Below, one piece after another: positions 42,086 through 50,851 of a stretch of DNA of 64,000 nt. The position numbers and the translations under genes are program-made. Position 1 is the stretch's first letter, and every line of letters begins with the position of its first letter. This DNA is from Plantactinospora soyae (GTDB taxonomy: Bacteria; Actinomycetota; Actinomycetes; Mycobacteriales; Micromonosporaceae). The stretch spans positions 4,712,001-4,776,000 of the forward strand of contig NZ_JADBEB010000001.1 of the NCBI RefSeq assembly GCF_014874095.1. Reading direction: 5' to 3'. Below the pieces are notes generated by a model. The model saw nothing but the letters and a program-made list of their open reading frames with translations, did no database searches and was not told the origin of the DNA.

Positions 42086-42167
42086 GGTTCCCGCCGACCG
42101 TCGGACGGTGCCGGCCGGAGTACCCGCACCTGCCAGCCCGTCATCGTGCTCGGCGGCCGACGAACGC

Positions 42168-43268
42168 TCACCTGTTGTTCTGGGCGACGTCGTAGAGCCG
42201 TTCCGGGGTCACCGCGCCGATCAGTACCCGGCCGTCGTCGGTGGCCAGGGCGGTGAAGAGCTTGCCGCTGAGCAGCCGGCCGCTGCCCCACTCGCCGGTC
42301 ACCTTCGGCAACCTGTCGAGGAGGCTCCGCACCATGCCGGCCTGCGCCTCGTCGGCGTCCGCGCCGATGGCGGTGCCGAGTTCCGGTACCCGGGCGACCA
42401 GCACCGTCGTCCAGCCGGTGCCGACGATCGTCGGCTTGTCCAGCTGCGGCGGGGCGGCCGGCTTGTCGGCGGTCAGCGGCTCCTCGGTAACCTTCGTTCC
42501 CGGCGGCGGGTTGAAGGTGAACTGGGCCGGATCCGGGCGGTCGAAGTCCACCTGGGTGAACGCGATCTCGAACGCGGGCGTCCGGGTGCCCTGCGGAACG
42601 ATCTGGAAGCGCAGCGGCACGTGCTCGCCGGCGTCGATTGCGATCTTGATCTGGCCGACCAGCGACGTGGCGTCACGCGGTTCGAGTACCAGTTCGTAGG
42701 CGTCCCGGCCGGCGATCGTGGCGGACCGACCGACACTGACCTCGGTACTGGGATCGATCGCCGCGAGCGCCTGCTCGGCGGCCTCCTGCGGGGTCGACGG
42801 CAGGTGGTCGGCCCGGCCCTTCGGCGCCGCGCCGTCCCCGAGGTCCAGCGTGCTGTGCCGGGCCTCGTTCTTCTGGCTGTCCCAGATCCACACGTCCGGG
42901 CCGTTGCGGATCACGTCGGTCTCGCCGAGCGTGCCGAGGAGCGCGACCCGGGTCTTGTCCGGGCCGGCGTGCCAGACCCGGAGGGTGTGCGTACCGGAGA
43001 TCAACGAGGGCAGCTCCGCGCTGCCCCGGCCGCCGATGCCGGGCAGGCTCGGCAGGCCGAGGTCGGCGCGCTTGATCACGGTGCCGGAGAGTCCGTCCAG
43101 CCGGGCGGTCTGCAGGTCGACGAGGAGTTGTGCGGCGCTGCGTTCGGGCAGGCTCGGCTCGGCCGCCGAGGCGAACGTGCCGACCGCAGCACCACCACCG
43201 ATGATTGCCAGGGCCGCCCCGGTCGGGACCAGCCAACGCAACGCGGGCCGGGTGTGGAAAACAGACAT
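42168..43268 (-). CDS. LolA-like / MucB-like outer-envelope protein
   Basis: The ATG at 43268 has AGGAGG upstream; 366 residues. An uncleaved or cleaved signal region (RWLVPTGAALAIIGGGAAVG, then ASAAEPS) is followed by a LolA-type beta fold: LQTARLDGLSGTVIKRADLG, THTLRVWHAGPDKTRVALLG, DVIRNGPDVWIWDSQKNEAR, FEIAFTQVDFDRPDPAQFTF. In actinomycetes such DUF2092/LolA-fold exported proteins sense or carry lipids. It is divergent from an OmpR-type two-component system and precedes the ABC exporter, so an envelope-stress module is likely (inference). Confidence 0.78.
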   Translation of the reverse strand: MSVFHTRPALRWLVPTGAALAIIGGGAAVGTFASAAEPSLPERSAAQLLVDLQTARLDGLSGTVIKRADLGLPSLPGIGGRGSAELPSLISGTHTLRVWHAGPDKTRVALLGTLGETDVIRNGPDVWIWDSQKNEARHSTLDLGDGAAPKGRADHLPSTPQEAAEQALAAIDPSTEVSVGRSATIAGRDAYELVLEPRDATSLVGQIKIAIDAGEHVPLRFQIVPQGTRTPAFEIAFTQVDFDRPDPAQFTFNPPPGTKVTEEPLTADKPAAPPQLDKPTIVGTGWTTVLVARVPELGTAIGADADEAQAGMVRSLLDRLPKVTGEWGSGRLLSGKLFTALATDDGRVLIGAVTPERLYDVAQNNR

Positions 43269-43364
43269 GTTCGTACCTCCTGGCTTCCATCCTGCGCCCC
43301 CGGCACTGTGAAACCACTGAGAACCGCTGTGGTTCCACTCAGCCGGGGGTGGCACGCTTGTCCC

Positions 43365-44021
43365 GTGCGGTTGCTGGTGGTGGAGGACGAGGCCCGACTG
43401 GCCACGGCGTTGCAACGCGGCCTACAGGCGGAGGGCTTCGTCGTCGACGTGGCCGGGACCGGCCCGGAGGGGCTCGACCTGGCCCGGCACGGCGGGTACG
43501 ACGCCATGATCCTGGACGTGATGCTCCCCGGGCTCTCCGGCTACCGGGTGGTACGGCAGTTGCGGGCCGAACGCCACTGGCTGCCCGTACTGATGCTCTC
43601 GGCCAAGGACGGCGAGTACGACCAGGCCGACGGGCTGGACTGCGGCGCCGACGACTACCTGACCAAACCCTTCTCGTACGTCGTGCTGCTGGCCCGGCTG
43701 CGTGCCCTGCTGCGTCGAGGTGCCCCGCGCCGCCCGGTGGTGCTCGTGGCCGGTGATCTGAGTCTCGATCCGGCCCGTCGTCGGGTGACCCGGGGCGGGG
43801 CCGAGGTCGAACTCACCGCCCGGGAGTACGCGCTGCTGGAGTACCTGCTGCGCCGGGCGGGTGAGGTGGTCTCCAAGACCGAACTGCTGGACCACGTCTG
43901 GGACGCGAGCCTGCAGACCGCGCCGAACGCCGTCGAGGTGTACGTCGGCTACCTGCGTCGCAAGATCGGTCGGGACCGGCTGGAGACGATCCGGGGTGCC
44001 GGGTACCGGCTGGTGACATGA
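43365..44021 (+). CDS. OmpR-family response regulator
   Basis: The GTG at 43365 gives 218 residues. Receiver domain: VVEDEARLATALQRGL (acidic pair), phospho-acceptor MILDVMLPGLSG (Asp), MLSAKD (Thr/Ser switch) and DDYLTKPFSY (Lys). The OmpR winged helix has LTAREYALLEYLLRRAGEVV and YVGYLRRKIGRDRLETIRGA. The kinase gene follows after 13 bases. Confidence 0.9.
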   Translation: MRLLVVEDEARLATALQRGLQAEGFVVDVAGTGPEGLDLARHGGYDAMILDVMLPGLSGYRVVRQLRAERHWLPVLMLSAKDGEYDQADGLDCGADDYLTKPFSYVVLLARLRALLRRGAPRRPVVLVAGDLSLDPARRRVTRGGAEVELTAREYALLEYLLRRAGEVVSKTELLDHVWDASLQTAPNAVEVYVGYLRRKIGRDRLETIRGAGYRLVT

Positions 44022-44034
44022 CCGGCCGGCGCAG

Positions 44035-45741
44035 ATGACCGGCCGGGCCGCAACGGCCACCGAAGCCGTGGCGGCCGACCGTCGCGGCTGGCGGAGCCCG
44101 TGGTTGCGGCTGAGCCTGCGGGCCCGACTCATGATCATCGGTGTGTCCGGCCTCGCCGCCGCCCTCGCGGTCGGCGGACTGGTGCTGATCGGCGCCCTGG
44201 GGTACGCGCTGGAGCGCACCGTGGACACCGAGGCGCTGAAGACCGCCGAGGCGGTGGCCCGGCTGGCCGGCGAGAACGCGTTACCCGACCCGCTTCCGGT
44301 CGCCGGCGGCCAGGTACGGGTGCAGGTGATCGACGGCCAGGGCCGGATCCGGGCCGCGTCGATCGACGCCGACCGGCTGGTGCCGATGCTCTACCCCGCC
44401 GAGCTGCAACGGTTCCGGGACGGTGAACGGGACCGGTTCTACCTGCCCGGGCGGCGGCTCGGGCTGTCCGGCCCGGTCCGGGTCGTCGCCGTGCCGGCCG
44501 GACCGTCCAACGACCCGCAGACGGTGCTGGTGGCGAAGTCGACGGCGGACGTCAAGCACAGCCTCACGGTCGTCCGGACCATCCTGCTGATCAGCTTCCC
44601 GCTGCTCCACATCGCGCTGGCCGCGGTGGCGTGGCGGGTGATCGGGGCCACCCTGCGTCCGGTCGAGGCGCTGCGGGCCGGCGCGGAGGAGATCACCGGC
44701 GGCGCCCGGCCCGGCCGGTTGCCGCTGCCCGCCTCGCACGACGAGATCCACCGGCTGGCGGTGACCCTGAACGGGATGTTGGGCCGGCTGGAGTCGGCCC
44801 GGGCCCGGCAGCGGACGTTCGTCGCGGACGCCGCGCACGAACTGCGCAGCCCGCTGGCCAACATGCGTACCCAACTGGAGGTGGCGCAGCGGCTCGGTCC
44901 GGCGACGGACTGGCCGGCCGTCGCCGACGACCTGCTCGCCGACACCCAGCGGCTGAGCCGGTTGGTCGACGACCTGCTGCTGCTCGCCCGGTTCGACGAC
45001 GTGAACGCCGGCCCTCCCCGGGCGGCCGGGCCGGTCGAGTTGAGCGAGCTGATGACCAGCGTCGCCGAGCGCTATCCGGCGGCGCCGCTGCGGGTGGTTC
45101 CGCCGAGGTTCCCGCTCTGGGTGGTGGGCGAGCCGGACGCCCTGGCCCGGATCCTGGCCAACCTGGTGGACAACGCGGTACGCCACACGACCAGCGAGGT
45201 CCTGCTGGAAGCCGGCCCCGGCGGATGGAGCGGTCCGGCGTACCACCTGGTCACGGTGACCGACGACGGACCCGGCATCCCGGCGGAGGAACGGGACCGG
45301 GTCTTCGACCGGTTCACCCGGCTGGACGACGCGCGGGCCCGGGACGCGGGTGGCGCCGGACTGGGCCTGGCCATCGTCCGGCAACTGGTACGCCGCCAGG
45401 GCGGCACGGTGACCCTCTCCGACGCGGCGCCCGGCCTCCGGGTCGAGGTGCGGCTGCCCGTCGGGGAGCGACCCACCGCAGTAAGGCCACCGGCCCAGCG
45501 GCCACCGGGAAACGACGACGAGCCGCCGCTCGGAGATGACGACGATCAGCCGCCGCTCGGGGACGACGACCAGTCGCCGCTGCGGGACGACGATCAGTCG
45601 GTATCGGGAGACGACGGTCAGCTCGCGCTGCGGGACGACGGTCAGCTCGCGCTGCGGGACGACGGTCAGCGGGCGCCGGGCGAGGCGCCGGGGCGCTCGG
45701 TGCAGACCGGTTCGGCCCGGCCAACGACCGCGACCGAGTAG
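44035..45741 (+). CDS. OmpR-type sensor histidine kinase with repetitive acidic tail
   Basis: 568 residues. TM1 (about 36-58) and TM2 (about 182-200) flank an extracytoplasmic sensor of about 120 residues. HAMP follows (about 201-255), then HisKA with His268 (ADAAHELRSPLANM), N-box NLVDNAVRHT, DDGPGIP and GGAGLGLAIV. After the kinase ends at about 475, a tail of about 90 residues is built from repeats such as PPLGDDDD, SPLRDDD and LALRDDG. The tail's last 76 bases overlap the 3' end of the next, convergent gene. It probably phosphorylates the regulator at 43365. Confidence 0.88.
   Translation: MTGRAATATEAVAADRRGWRSPWLRLSLRARLMIIGVSGLAAALAVGGLVLIGALGYALERTVDTEALKTAEAVARLAGENALPDPLPVAGGQVRVQVIDGQGRIRAASIDADRLVPMLYPAELQRFRDGERDRFYLPGRRLGLSGPVRVVAVPAGPSNDPQTVLVAKSTADVKHSLTVVRTILLISFPLLHIALAAVAWRVIGATLRPVEALRAGAEEITGGARPGRLPLPASHDEIHRLAVTLNGMLGRLESARARQRTFVADAAHELRSPLANMRTQLEVAQRLGPATDWPAVADDLLADTQRLSRLVDDLLLLARFDDVNAGPPRAAGPVELSELMTSVAERYPAAPLRVVPPRFPLWVVGEPDALARILANLVDNAVRHTTSEVLLEAGPGGWSGPAYHLVTVTDDGPGIPAEERDRVFDRFTRLDDARARDAGGAGLGLAIVRQLVRRQGGTVTLSDAAPGLRVEVRLPVGERPTAVRPPAQRPPGNDDEPPLGDDDDQPPLGDDDQSPLRDDDQSVSGDDGQLALRDDGQLALRDDGQRAPGEAPGRSVQTGSARPTTATE
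45616..45663 (+). repeat. Tandem 24-bp repeat in the kinase tail
   Basis: Two identical 24-bp units at 45616-45639 and 45640-45663 code for QLALRDDG twice. More diverged copies precede them from about 45520 (GDDDDQPPL, GDDDQSPL). Unit length is a multiple of three, so changes in copy number keep the frame. Confidence 0.85.
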
Positions 45742-47684
45742 ACCACCGCGACGGAGAAGCAGTAGTTCGTCCGGGTCTCCAGACCGTAGACGACGTACCC
45801 GGTCGAGCCGCCGGGAAGTTCCTCGAAGGCCCGGAGTTCCTGCCCGGCACGCCCACCCGAGACCACCACCGGCCCCTCCGCACCGGCCGGGTACGTCCAG
45901 GCCAGGGTCACGCCGCTCCGGTCGTCCGCCAGCGTCACGTTGCCGGGCGGGGTACCGGGGGAGGCGGCCGGCACCGGTGTGCTCGGCGCGGCGCTGCTCG
46001 GGGTGGCCGGTACGTTGGCCGAGGGCACCGGCTGCTGCTGCTCCGAACCGTCCCCGTCGGTCAGGCCGAATCCCACCACCACCGCCACCGTGCCGAGCAG
46101 CACCAGCACGACCAGACCGGCGACGATGATCACCGGCAGTCGACCGGTCGAGGGCTGAATCCGGTGGATCCGGACCGGTAGCCGGGACGACCGCCGTTCG
46201 GGCAGGTTCCGGATCCGCCGTACCCCGTCGGCCTCGTCCAGGCCGTCGGAGAATCCGCCCGGTGGCTCCGGGGAGGAGCCGGCGCCCGGGCCCAGCGCGG
46301 GTACGCCCGGCGGCATCGTGGACCCGACATCGCCGCTCCACCCGCTGCCACCCGGGTCCATGGCCAGCTCGTCGTCGGGGTCGTCGTCCGGATGTCGCCT
46401 GGCCACCTCGGGCGGCCACCAGCCGTGCTCCGGATCAAGGTCCTCGCCGTCACGATCCTGCGGTCCCGAACCGGCGCCGGAACCCGACATTCCCCGGCCG
46501 CCAGCCGTCCGGGGCGGAGGCACCGGCGGGCGGTCGGCGGGACGCGGCGGACTGGCCCAGCGCGGCGCGGACTCGACCGGTGGTGCGGGCGGCAGCCGAG
46601 GCGGTGGCACCTGCGGGACGGATGTGGCCGAGGACTGTGCGGCGGACCAGGGCGGCCCCGGCGCGGTCGGATACCGCAGCGGCGGCAGATCCTCCAGGGG
46701 CGGCAGGTCGGCGTCCGGCGGATGCTCCGTCTCCAGTGGATATCCGCCCGACGGCTGCGCCGAGGAGCCGGACCCGTACTGCCTCGCCGGCGGCTCGTAC
46801 TGGGACGCGGGGGACTCGTACTGGGATGCCTCGTACTGGGACGCGGTGGGTTCGTACCGGCCTGCCGGCGAGGTCGGCCGGTCCGGCTCGCCCGGGGCAC
46901 CGGTCGACGGATCGGCCGAGCCGGCCGCGGGGCCGCTACGGGCCGGCGGTACCTGTGGAACGTGCCGGGTCGTCCCGGGTGCGGCGTCGGTGCAGACGTG
47001 GTCCGGATTGGCCGCCGCCCGGGCGAGCGCCCCGATCTGGGCGGCCAGCGGATGGTCGGCCGGCAGATGCTCGCGGCAGAGTTCGCGGGCCAGGGCGAGA
47101 TGTTCGTGCGCCTCGGTGAAGAGTCCACAGTCACGCTGCATCGAGCCCAGCCGGGCGAGCATCCGGATGCCGGCGATGTGACCGTCGCCGTAGACCTCGC
47201 GGTGCAGTTCCCAGGCGTCTTCCAGCCGGTTCCGGGCGAGCGTGCACTCGCCCTGGGCGTACTCGACGGTGGCCAGGTCGGCGTGGGCGGCGAGCACCCG
47301 CAGTGACTCGGGGCCATCCGTCGCGGTGAGTTCGATGATGACGTCCCGGTACAGCCGGGCGGCCCGCGCGTGACTGCCGACCCGGTGCAGTACGGCGGCG
47401 AGCGTGGCCGCCGTGCCGACCGTGCGCTGGTCGGCCGGGCCGTACAGCCGGGTGGCCGCCGAGTACGCGAACGCCGCCCAGCCCCGGGCCGAGTGCGCGT
47501 CCCCGAGGGCGACCAGGACCCGGGCTTGCAGGCCAGCGGCCTCGGCCAACTCGGGTGACGCGTTTCCGGGACTCGGGTCGGCCCCGCGCAGCGGTGGGCC
47601 CAGCAACTCGCGAGCCCTGGTCAGGTCGCCGGCCGCGACGAGCGCCTGCGCCTGTGCGGTGAGTTCAGCGAAGCCGGAAGCCAC
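45666..47684 (-). CDS. TPR protein with single TM helix and external FN3-like domain
   Basis: 672 residues. A cytoplasmic TPR array (about 1-225) has family-like units such as LARNRLEDAWELHREVYGDG and EAHEHLALARELCREHLPAD. A long disordered Pro/Ser-rich region (about 225-520) contains the repeats SQYEASQYESPASQYEPPAR. A single helix (about 528-550, LPVIIVAGLVVLVLLGTVAV) leads to a C-terminal beta domain with FN3 character (NVTLADDRSGVTLAWTYPAG, TGYVVYGLETRTNYCFSVAV). A helper that links a cytoplasmic partner to the envelope is a reasonable guess. It is convergent with the kinase gene. Confidence 0.75.
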   Translation of the reverse strand: MASGFAELTAQAQALVAAGDLTRARELLGPPLRGADPSPGNASPELAEAAGLQARVLVALGDAHSARGWAAFAYSAATRLYGPADQRTVGTAATLAAVLHRVGSHARAARLYRDVIIELTATDGPESLRVLAAHADLATVEYAQGECTLARNRLEDAWELHREVYGDGHIAGIRMLARLGSMQRDCGLFTEAHEHLALARELCREHLPADHPLAAQIGALARAAANPDHVCTDAAPGTTRHVPQVPPARSGPAAGSADPSTGAPGEPDRPTSPAGRYEPTASQYEASQYESPASQYEPPARQYGSGSSAQPSGGYPLETEHPPDADLPPLEDLPPLRYPTAPGPPWSAAQSSATSVPQVPPPRLPPAPPVESAPRWASPPRPADRPPVPPPRTAGGRGMSGSGAGSGPQDRDGEDLDPEHGWWPPEVARRHPDDDPDDELAMDPGGSGWSGDVGSTMPPGVPALGPGAGSSPEPPGGFSDGLDEADGVRRIRNLPERRSSRLPVRIHRIQPSTGRLPVIIVAGLVVLVLLGTVAVVVGFGLTDGDGSEQQQPVPSANVPATPSSAAPSTPVPAASPGTPPGNVTLADDRSGVTLAWTYPAGAEGPVVVSGGRAGQELRAFEELPGGSTGYVVYGLETRTNYCFSVAVVYSVAVVGRAEPVCTERPGASPGAR

Positions 47685-47742
47685 GCCCCATCGTGCTCGC
47701 CCGGCGACGTTCAGTACAAGAGGGCAGGTGGGGGCAGTTTGG

Positions 47743-48207
47743 TCATGATGTCGGGCGATCCGGTTCGAGATGCGCGACCAACGCCTCGCTGATCCGCCGC
47801 AACTGGTCGACCTGCGCCGGGCTGAGCGGGTCGAACAGGTGCCGCCGTACCCCGTCGACGTGTCCGGGCGCGGCGGCGGAGAGCACCTCGAAGCCGTACT
47901 CGGTGAGCACGGCGACCTGACCGCGGCGGTCCGTGGGGCACTCCTCCCGGCGGACCCAGCCGGACTCGACCAACCGGGCGACCGCGTGGGACAACTGGCT
48001 GCGGGAGCCGCCGGTGGCGTCGGCGAGATCGGACATCCGTAGCTGCCGGTCGGGCGCCTCGGAGAGCCGGACCAGGATCTCGTAGTACGCGTGCGGCATG
48101 CCGGCGTCGCGTTGCAGTTCCCGGTCCAGGGTCGCCATCAGGGCGCGGGACGCGGTCAGGAAGGCACGCCAGGTCCGCTGCTCATCGGGATCGAGCCATC
48201 GGGTCAT
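47743..48207 (-). CDS. MarR-family transcriptional regulator
   Basis: The ATG at 48207 gives 154 residues. MarR winged helix: YYEILVRLSEAPDRQLRMSD, LADATGGSRSQLSHAVARLV, ESGWVRREECPTDRRGQVAV. N- and C-terminal dimer helices are present. There is no N-terminal Cys of the OhrR type. Divergent from the VOC protein at 48266, with a palindrome in between. Confidence 0.87.
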   Translation of the reverse strand: MTRWLDPDEQRTWRAFLTASRALMATLDRELQRDAGMPHAYYEILVRLSEAPDRQLRMSDLADATGGSRSQLSHAVARLVESGWVRREECPTDRRGQVAVLTEYGFEVLSAAAPGHVDGVRRHLFDPLSPAQVDQLRRISEALVAHLEPDRPTS

Positions 48208-48229
48208 GACGACGATCATACGACAGATA

Positions 48230-48243
48230 GTTGAACGCTCAAC
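48230..48243. promoter_or_regulatory. MarR operator
   Basis: GTTGA-ACGC-TCAAC (48230-48243) lies in the 58-bp gap between the MarR (start 48207) and VOC (start 48266) genes. The TTGAACGCTCAA form is close to known MarR/OhrR sites. Confidence 0.65.
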
Positions 48244-48265
48244 CATCCGTCGCTACGGTGGAGGC

Positions 48266-48787
48266 ATGGCGATTCACCGGCTCAACCACGCCGTACTCTT
48301 CGTTCGCGAGCTTGCCCGTAGCGTCGCGTTCTACCGCGACGTGCTCGGCTTCCGGCCGGTCGCGATGACCCCGGACGGGTTCGACGGCGCCGCCTTCCTT
48401 CAGGCGCCCGGATCCACCAACGACCACGACCTGGGCCTGTTCGAGGTCGGCGCGGCCGCCGGACCCTCCGGCGCCGGACGGACGACGGTCGGCCTCTACC
48501 ACCTCGCCTGGGAGGTGGACACCCTCGACGAACTCGACGCGACCGCCGCGCGGCTCTCCGAGGCGGGCGCGCTGGCCGGCAGCTCCGACCACGGCAGCAC
48601 CAAGAGCCTCTACGCCAAGGACCCGGACGGGCTGGAGTTCGAGGTGGTCTGGCTGGTCCCCGCCGACCAGCTCGACGAGCAGACCCTGACGGCGCGCAAG
48701 CAGATCTCCCGACTCGACCTGGAGCGCGAGAAGCGCCGGTACGGCGGCCAGACCCGAGGCGGAGTCGGCATCTCCGTCCCCTCCTGA
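48266..48787 (+). CDS. VOC-family protein (glyoxalase/extradiol dioxygenase fold)
   Basis: 173 residues with two beta-alpha-beta3 modules. IHRLNHAVLFVRELARSVAF (His metal ligand), FYRDVLGF and GLYHLAWEVDTLDELDATAA (second His) lead to KDPDGLEFEVVW (Glu ligand). This is the pattern of a metal-dependent VOC enzyme; the substrate may be a catechol, a glyoxal adduct or a drug. Divergent from a MarR repressor that probably controls it. Confidence 0.85.
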   Translation: MAIHRLNHAVLFVRELARSVAFYRDVLGFRPVAMTPDGFDGAAFLQAPGSTNDHDLGLFEVGAAAGPSGAGRTTVGLYHLAWEVDTLDELDATAARLSEAGALAGSSDHGSTKSLYAKDPDGLEFEVVWLVPADQLDEQTLTARKQISRLDLEREKRRYGGQTRGGVGISVPS

Positions 48788-48795
48788 CCGGTGCA

Positions 48796-48846
48796 AGGAA
48801 GGGCCCCTTCCTATCGTTTTCTGTAGAAGAAGGGCCCCTTCCTAAC
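48796..48846. repeat. Micromonosporaceae-type interspersed hairpin, copy 1
   Basis: AGGAAGGGCCCCTTCCT (48796-48812), a 17-base spacer, then an inverted GAAGGGCCCCTTCCTAAC end at 48829-48846. Each arm is itself nearly palindromic. Related copy at 55169. It follows the VOC stop and could terminate transcription in both directions. Confidence 0.8.
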
Positions 48847-48913
48847 ACTCTGGGCCGGGCGGCCGGGCAGCGCCGGCGTGACAGAGCGGGACCGGGCGGG
48901 GTAGACACGCAGC

Positions 48914-49852
48914 ATGCCCGCTGACCCGATCGGTGCCGTCAAACGCGAACTGCTGGTACGCCAGCTCGACTCCTGGACCCCGGTGGCGCTGCACCGGTCC
49001 CGGCGGGCCACCTTCGCGCAGGCGTACACCGGTCCCGACGGCGGTACGGCCGACGCCGCGCTGCGGGTCTTCGTCGAGTTCGCCGACCTGCTTCGGGGGC
49101 GCCGGATGACCGTACTGACCATCGCCGGCGCAACGGACGAGCTGGCCGTACGCCACACGGCGGTGCAGTCGGAGCTGCCGGCCGAGGTGACCGCGCACCT
49201 GATGCCGGGTGATCTCGCACGGCTGCCGGTGGCGCTCAAGGCGGGCGGCGCGGCCGGTACTCCGGTACTCGCCTATCTGGACGCGACGGGCGGTCCGGGG
49301 CCGGATCGCGACACCATCGCCGCGGTCACCAATGGGCGTCCGGCCGAGCTGCTGTTGGCGCTGGATCCGCCCGGCCCGTCCGACCCGGACCTTCGACGGA
49401 CGCTCACCGAGGCCGGATTTCCGCTGGTGACCGAGGTCGATTTGGTCGCCGACGCGCCGGCCGAACCCGAGAGAGCCGACGCGCCGGCCGAACCCGAGAG
49501 GATCGTCTTCGCCACCGCGGCCGGCAAGCGGCTCGACGCCTTCAAGGACGCCCTGTGGGCGGTCGACGAGTACGCGGGTGTGCGGTACCGGGATCCCGGT
49601 GATCCCGACGGGCATCTGCTGGACATTTCGCTGACCCCGCATCCGGGGCCGCTGCGCCGGGAACTCCTGGCCCGGCTGGCGACCGCCGGCCGGGCGTCGG
49701 TGACGGAACTGCGCCAGTTCACCGCCGAACGGACGGTCTACCGCGCGGCCGACACCAACCGGGTGCTGGGCGTGCTGCTCGCCGCCGGCCTGGTCGACCG
49801 GGACCCGGCGGCGGGTCGACTCTCCGGGGACGTGACCATCACCGCGATCTGA
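48914..49852 (+). CDS. Hypothetical protein, perhaps related to three-Cys-motif partner proteins
   Basis: 312 residues. The start KRELLVRQLDSWTPVALHRS and AQAYTGPDG vaguely recall TcmP (three-Cys-motif partner), but the match is weak. The C-terminal 100 residues (LRRELLARLATAGRASVTEL, YRAADTNRVLGVLLAAGLVD) look like a winged-helix domain. A 27-bp tandem duplication (49448-49501) gives ADAPAEPER twice in the middle linker. I give no function. The RBS is weak (about 10 bases before ATG). Confidence 0.5.
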   Translation: MPADPIGAVKRELLVRQLDSWTPVALHRSRRATFAQAYTGPDGGTADAALRVFVEFADLLRGRRMTVLTIAGATDELAVRHTAVQSELPAEVTAHLMPGDLARLPVALKAGGAAGTPVLAYLDATGGPGPDRDTIAAVTNGRPAELLLALDPPGPSDPDLRRTLTEAGFPLVTEVDLVADAPAEPERADAPAEPERIVFATAAGKRLDAFKDALWAVDEYAGVRYRDPGDPDGHLLDISLTPHPGPLRRELLARLATAGRASVTELRQFTAERTVYRAADTNRVLGVLLAAGLVDRDPAAGRLSGDVTITAI

Positions 49853-49910
49853 CAGTCGCCGTGCGCGAACCAGCTGCCTGCGGACCGATTCACCGGTTGC
49901 AACTGCTGCT

Positions 49911-49958
49911 GCGCTCCTTCGCGCCACGGCGAAAAATGCGCTCCTTCGCGCCACGGCG
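49911..49958 (+). repeat. 21-bp direct repeat
   Basis: The same 21 bases (GCGCTCCTTC then GCGCCACGGCG) occur at 49911-49931 and 49938-49958, six bases apart, in the gap after the gene at 48914. They are rich in C and contain two Sac-like inverted tips. Function unknown. Confidence 0.75.
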
Positions 49959-50027
49959 GAAACGTCCCGGAAAACGCGGCGGGGATGCCGACGGCGTCCG
50001 TCAGCATCCCGCCCCGCGCGTATGTCC

Positions 50028-50213
50028 CTACCGGCGTGGCTTGTCCTGCTTCCAGGACAGCGGGCCGGGCAGGTCGACCCGGTGCGCCCGGGCACGGGAG
50101 TTCCACGACCAGCGGCCGATCTTGATACTCCACGAGGAAAAACCGTTCTCGGTGAAGTTGAGAATCAGCGGACCGTACTTCTTGCGCTTACGGAACATCA
50201 GACCCACGGCCAT
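50028..50213 (-). CDS. DUF4236-like small basic protein
   Basis: About 61 residues from ATG 50213, or 56 from ATG 50198. It begins MFRKRKKYGPLILNFTENGF, then SWSIKIGRWSWNSRARAHRV. The FRKRKKxGP...N-G-S-W pattern is that of DUF4236 proteins, small basic proteins often found with phage or mobile DNA but also widely in actinomycetes. It is a single gene, well expressed-looking by codon use. Exact start uncertain. Confidence 0.6.
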   Translation of the reverse strand: MAVGLMFRKRKKYGPLILNFTENGFSSWSIKIGRWSWNSRARAHRVDLPGPLSWKQDKPRR

Positions 50214-50388
50214 GCTCCCTTCGAGGCAAAAGCTTGAATCTTTCAGCGGGGTGGCCACGAAGTTCCCCGCACGCGTATTCGGCAAACCTCCGGGGGTCCT
50301 CACCGGACAGTCCGCTAGCGACGCCGGGGGCGCAGCCGACGCCCGGGGTGGGGCTGGGGCCGGGAGTCAGCGTGCCGGGAAGGGGCGC

Positions 50389-50844
50389 TCAGCGCGGTTG
50401 CCAGGCGTCCGGCCGGGTGGTCAGCTTGCGGACGTGCGCCGGCATCCGGCCGCTGACCAGCTCCGCGAGGCTCACCTCGTCGACCACGTCACGGACCGCC
50501 GCACGGACGGCGACCCAGAGCCGAGGCAGGTTCTCGGCCGCGCCGTCGTAGCGGGTCTCCTCGGGGCGCAGCCCGCGTACCCCGGCGAGTGGGCCGTCCA
50601 CGGCCCGCAGGATCATCCCGACGGAGACTTCCCGAGGCGTCCTGGCCAGGGTGTAGCCGCCCTCCGCGCCACGCTGGGCCCGGATGATCCCGGCCCGCCG
50701 GAGATCGGCCAGCACCGCCTCGAGGAACTTTCGGGGCAGATCCTGTTCGGCCGCAAGGGCCTGGGCGGACATCAACGACGGGTACGCCGCCGCGAGGCTC
50801 AGCCCGGCCCGTACCGCGTAGTCACCTCGCGCGGAGATCTGCAC
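50389..50844 (-). CDS. Rrf2-family transcriptional regulator
   Basis: The GTG at 50844 was chosen because Rrf2 proteins start MQISARGDYAVRA, as here. 151 residues: winged helix with LAAEQDLPRKFLEAVLADLR and GIIRAQRGAEGGYTLAR. No Cys trio for an Fe-S cluster is seen (the region that has it in IscR reads RYDGAAENLPRLW), so it is not IscR-like. It lies seven bases downstream of the AraC gene's stop, as second gene of the pair. Confidence 0.87.
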   Translation of the reverse strand: MQISARGDYAVRAGLSLAAAYPSLMSAQALAAEQDLPRKFLEAVLADLRRAGIIRAQRGAEGGYTLARTPREVSVGMILRAVDGPLAGVRGLRPEETRYDGAAENLPRLWVAVRAAVRDVVDEVSLAELVSGRMPAHVRKLTTRPDAWQPR

Positions 50845-50851
50845 GCCCCCA

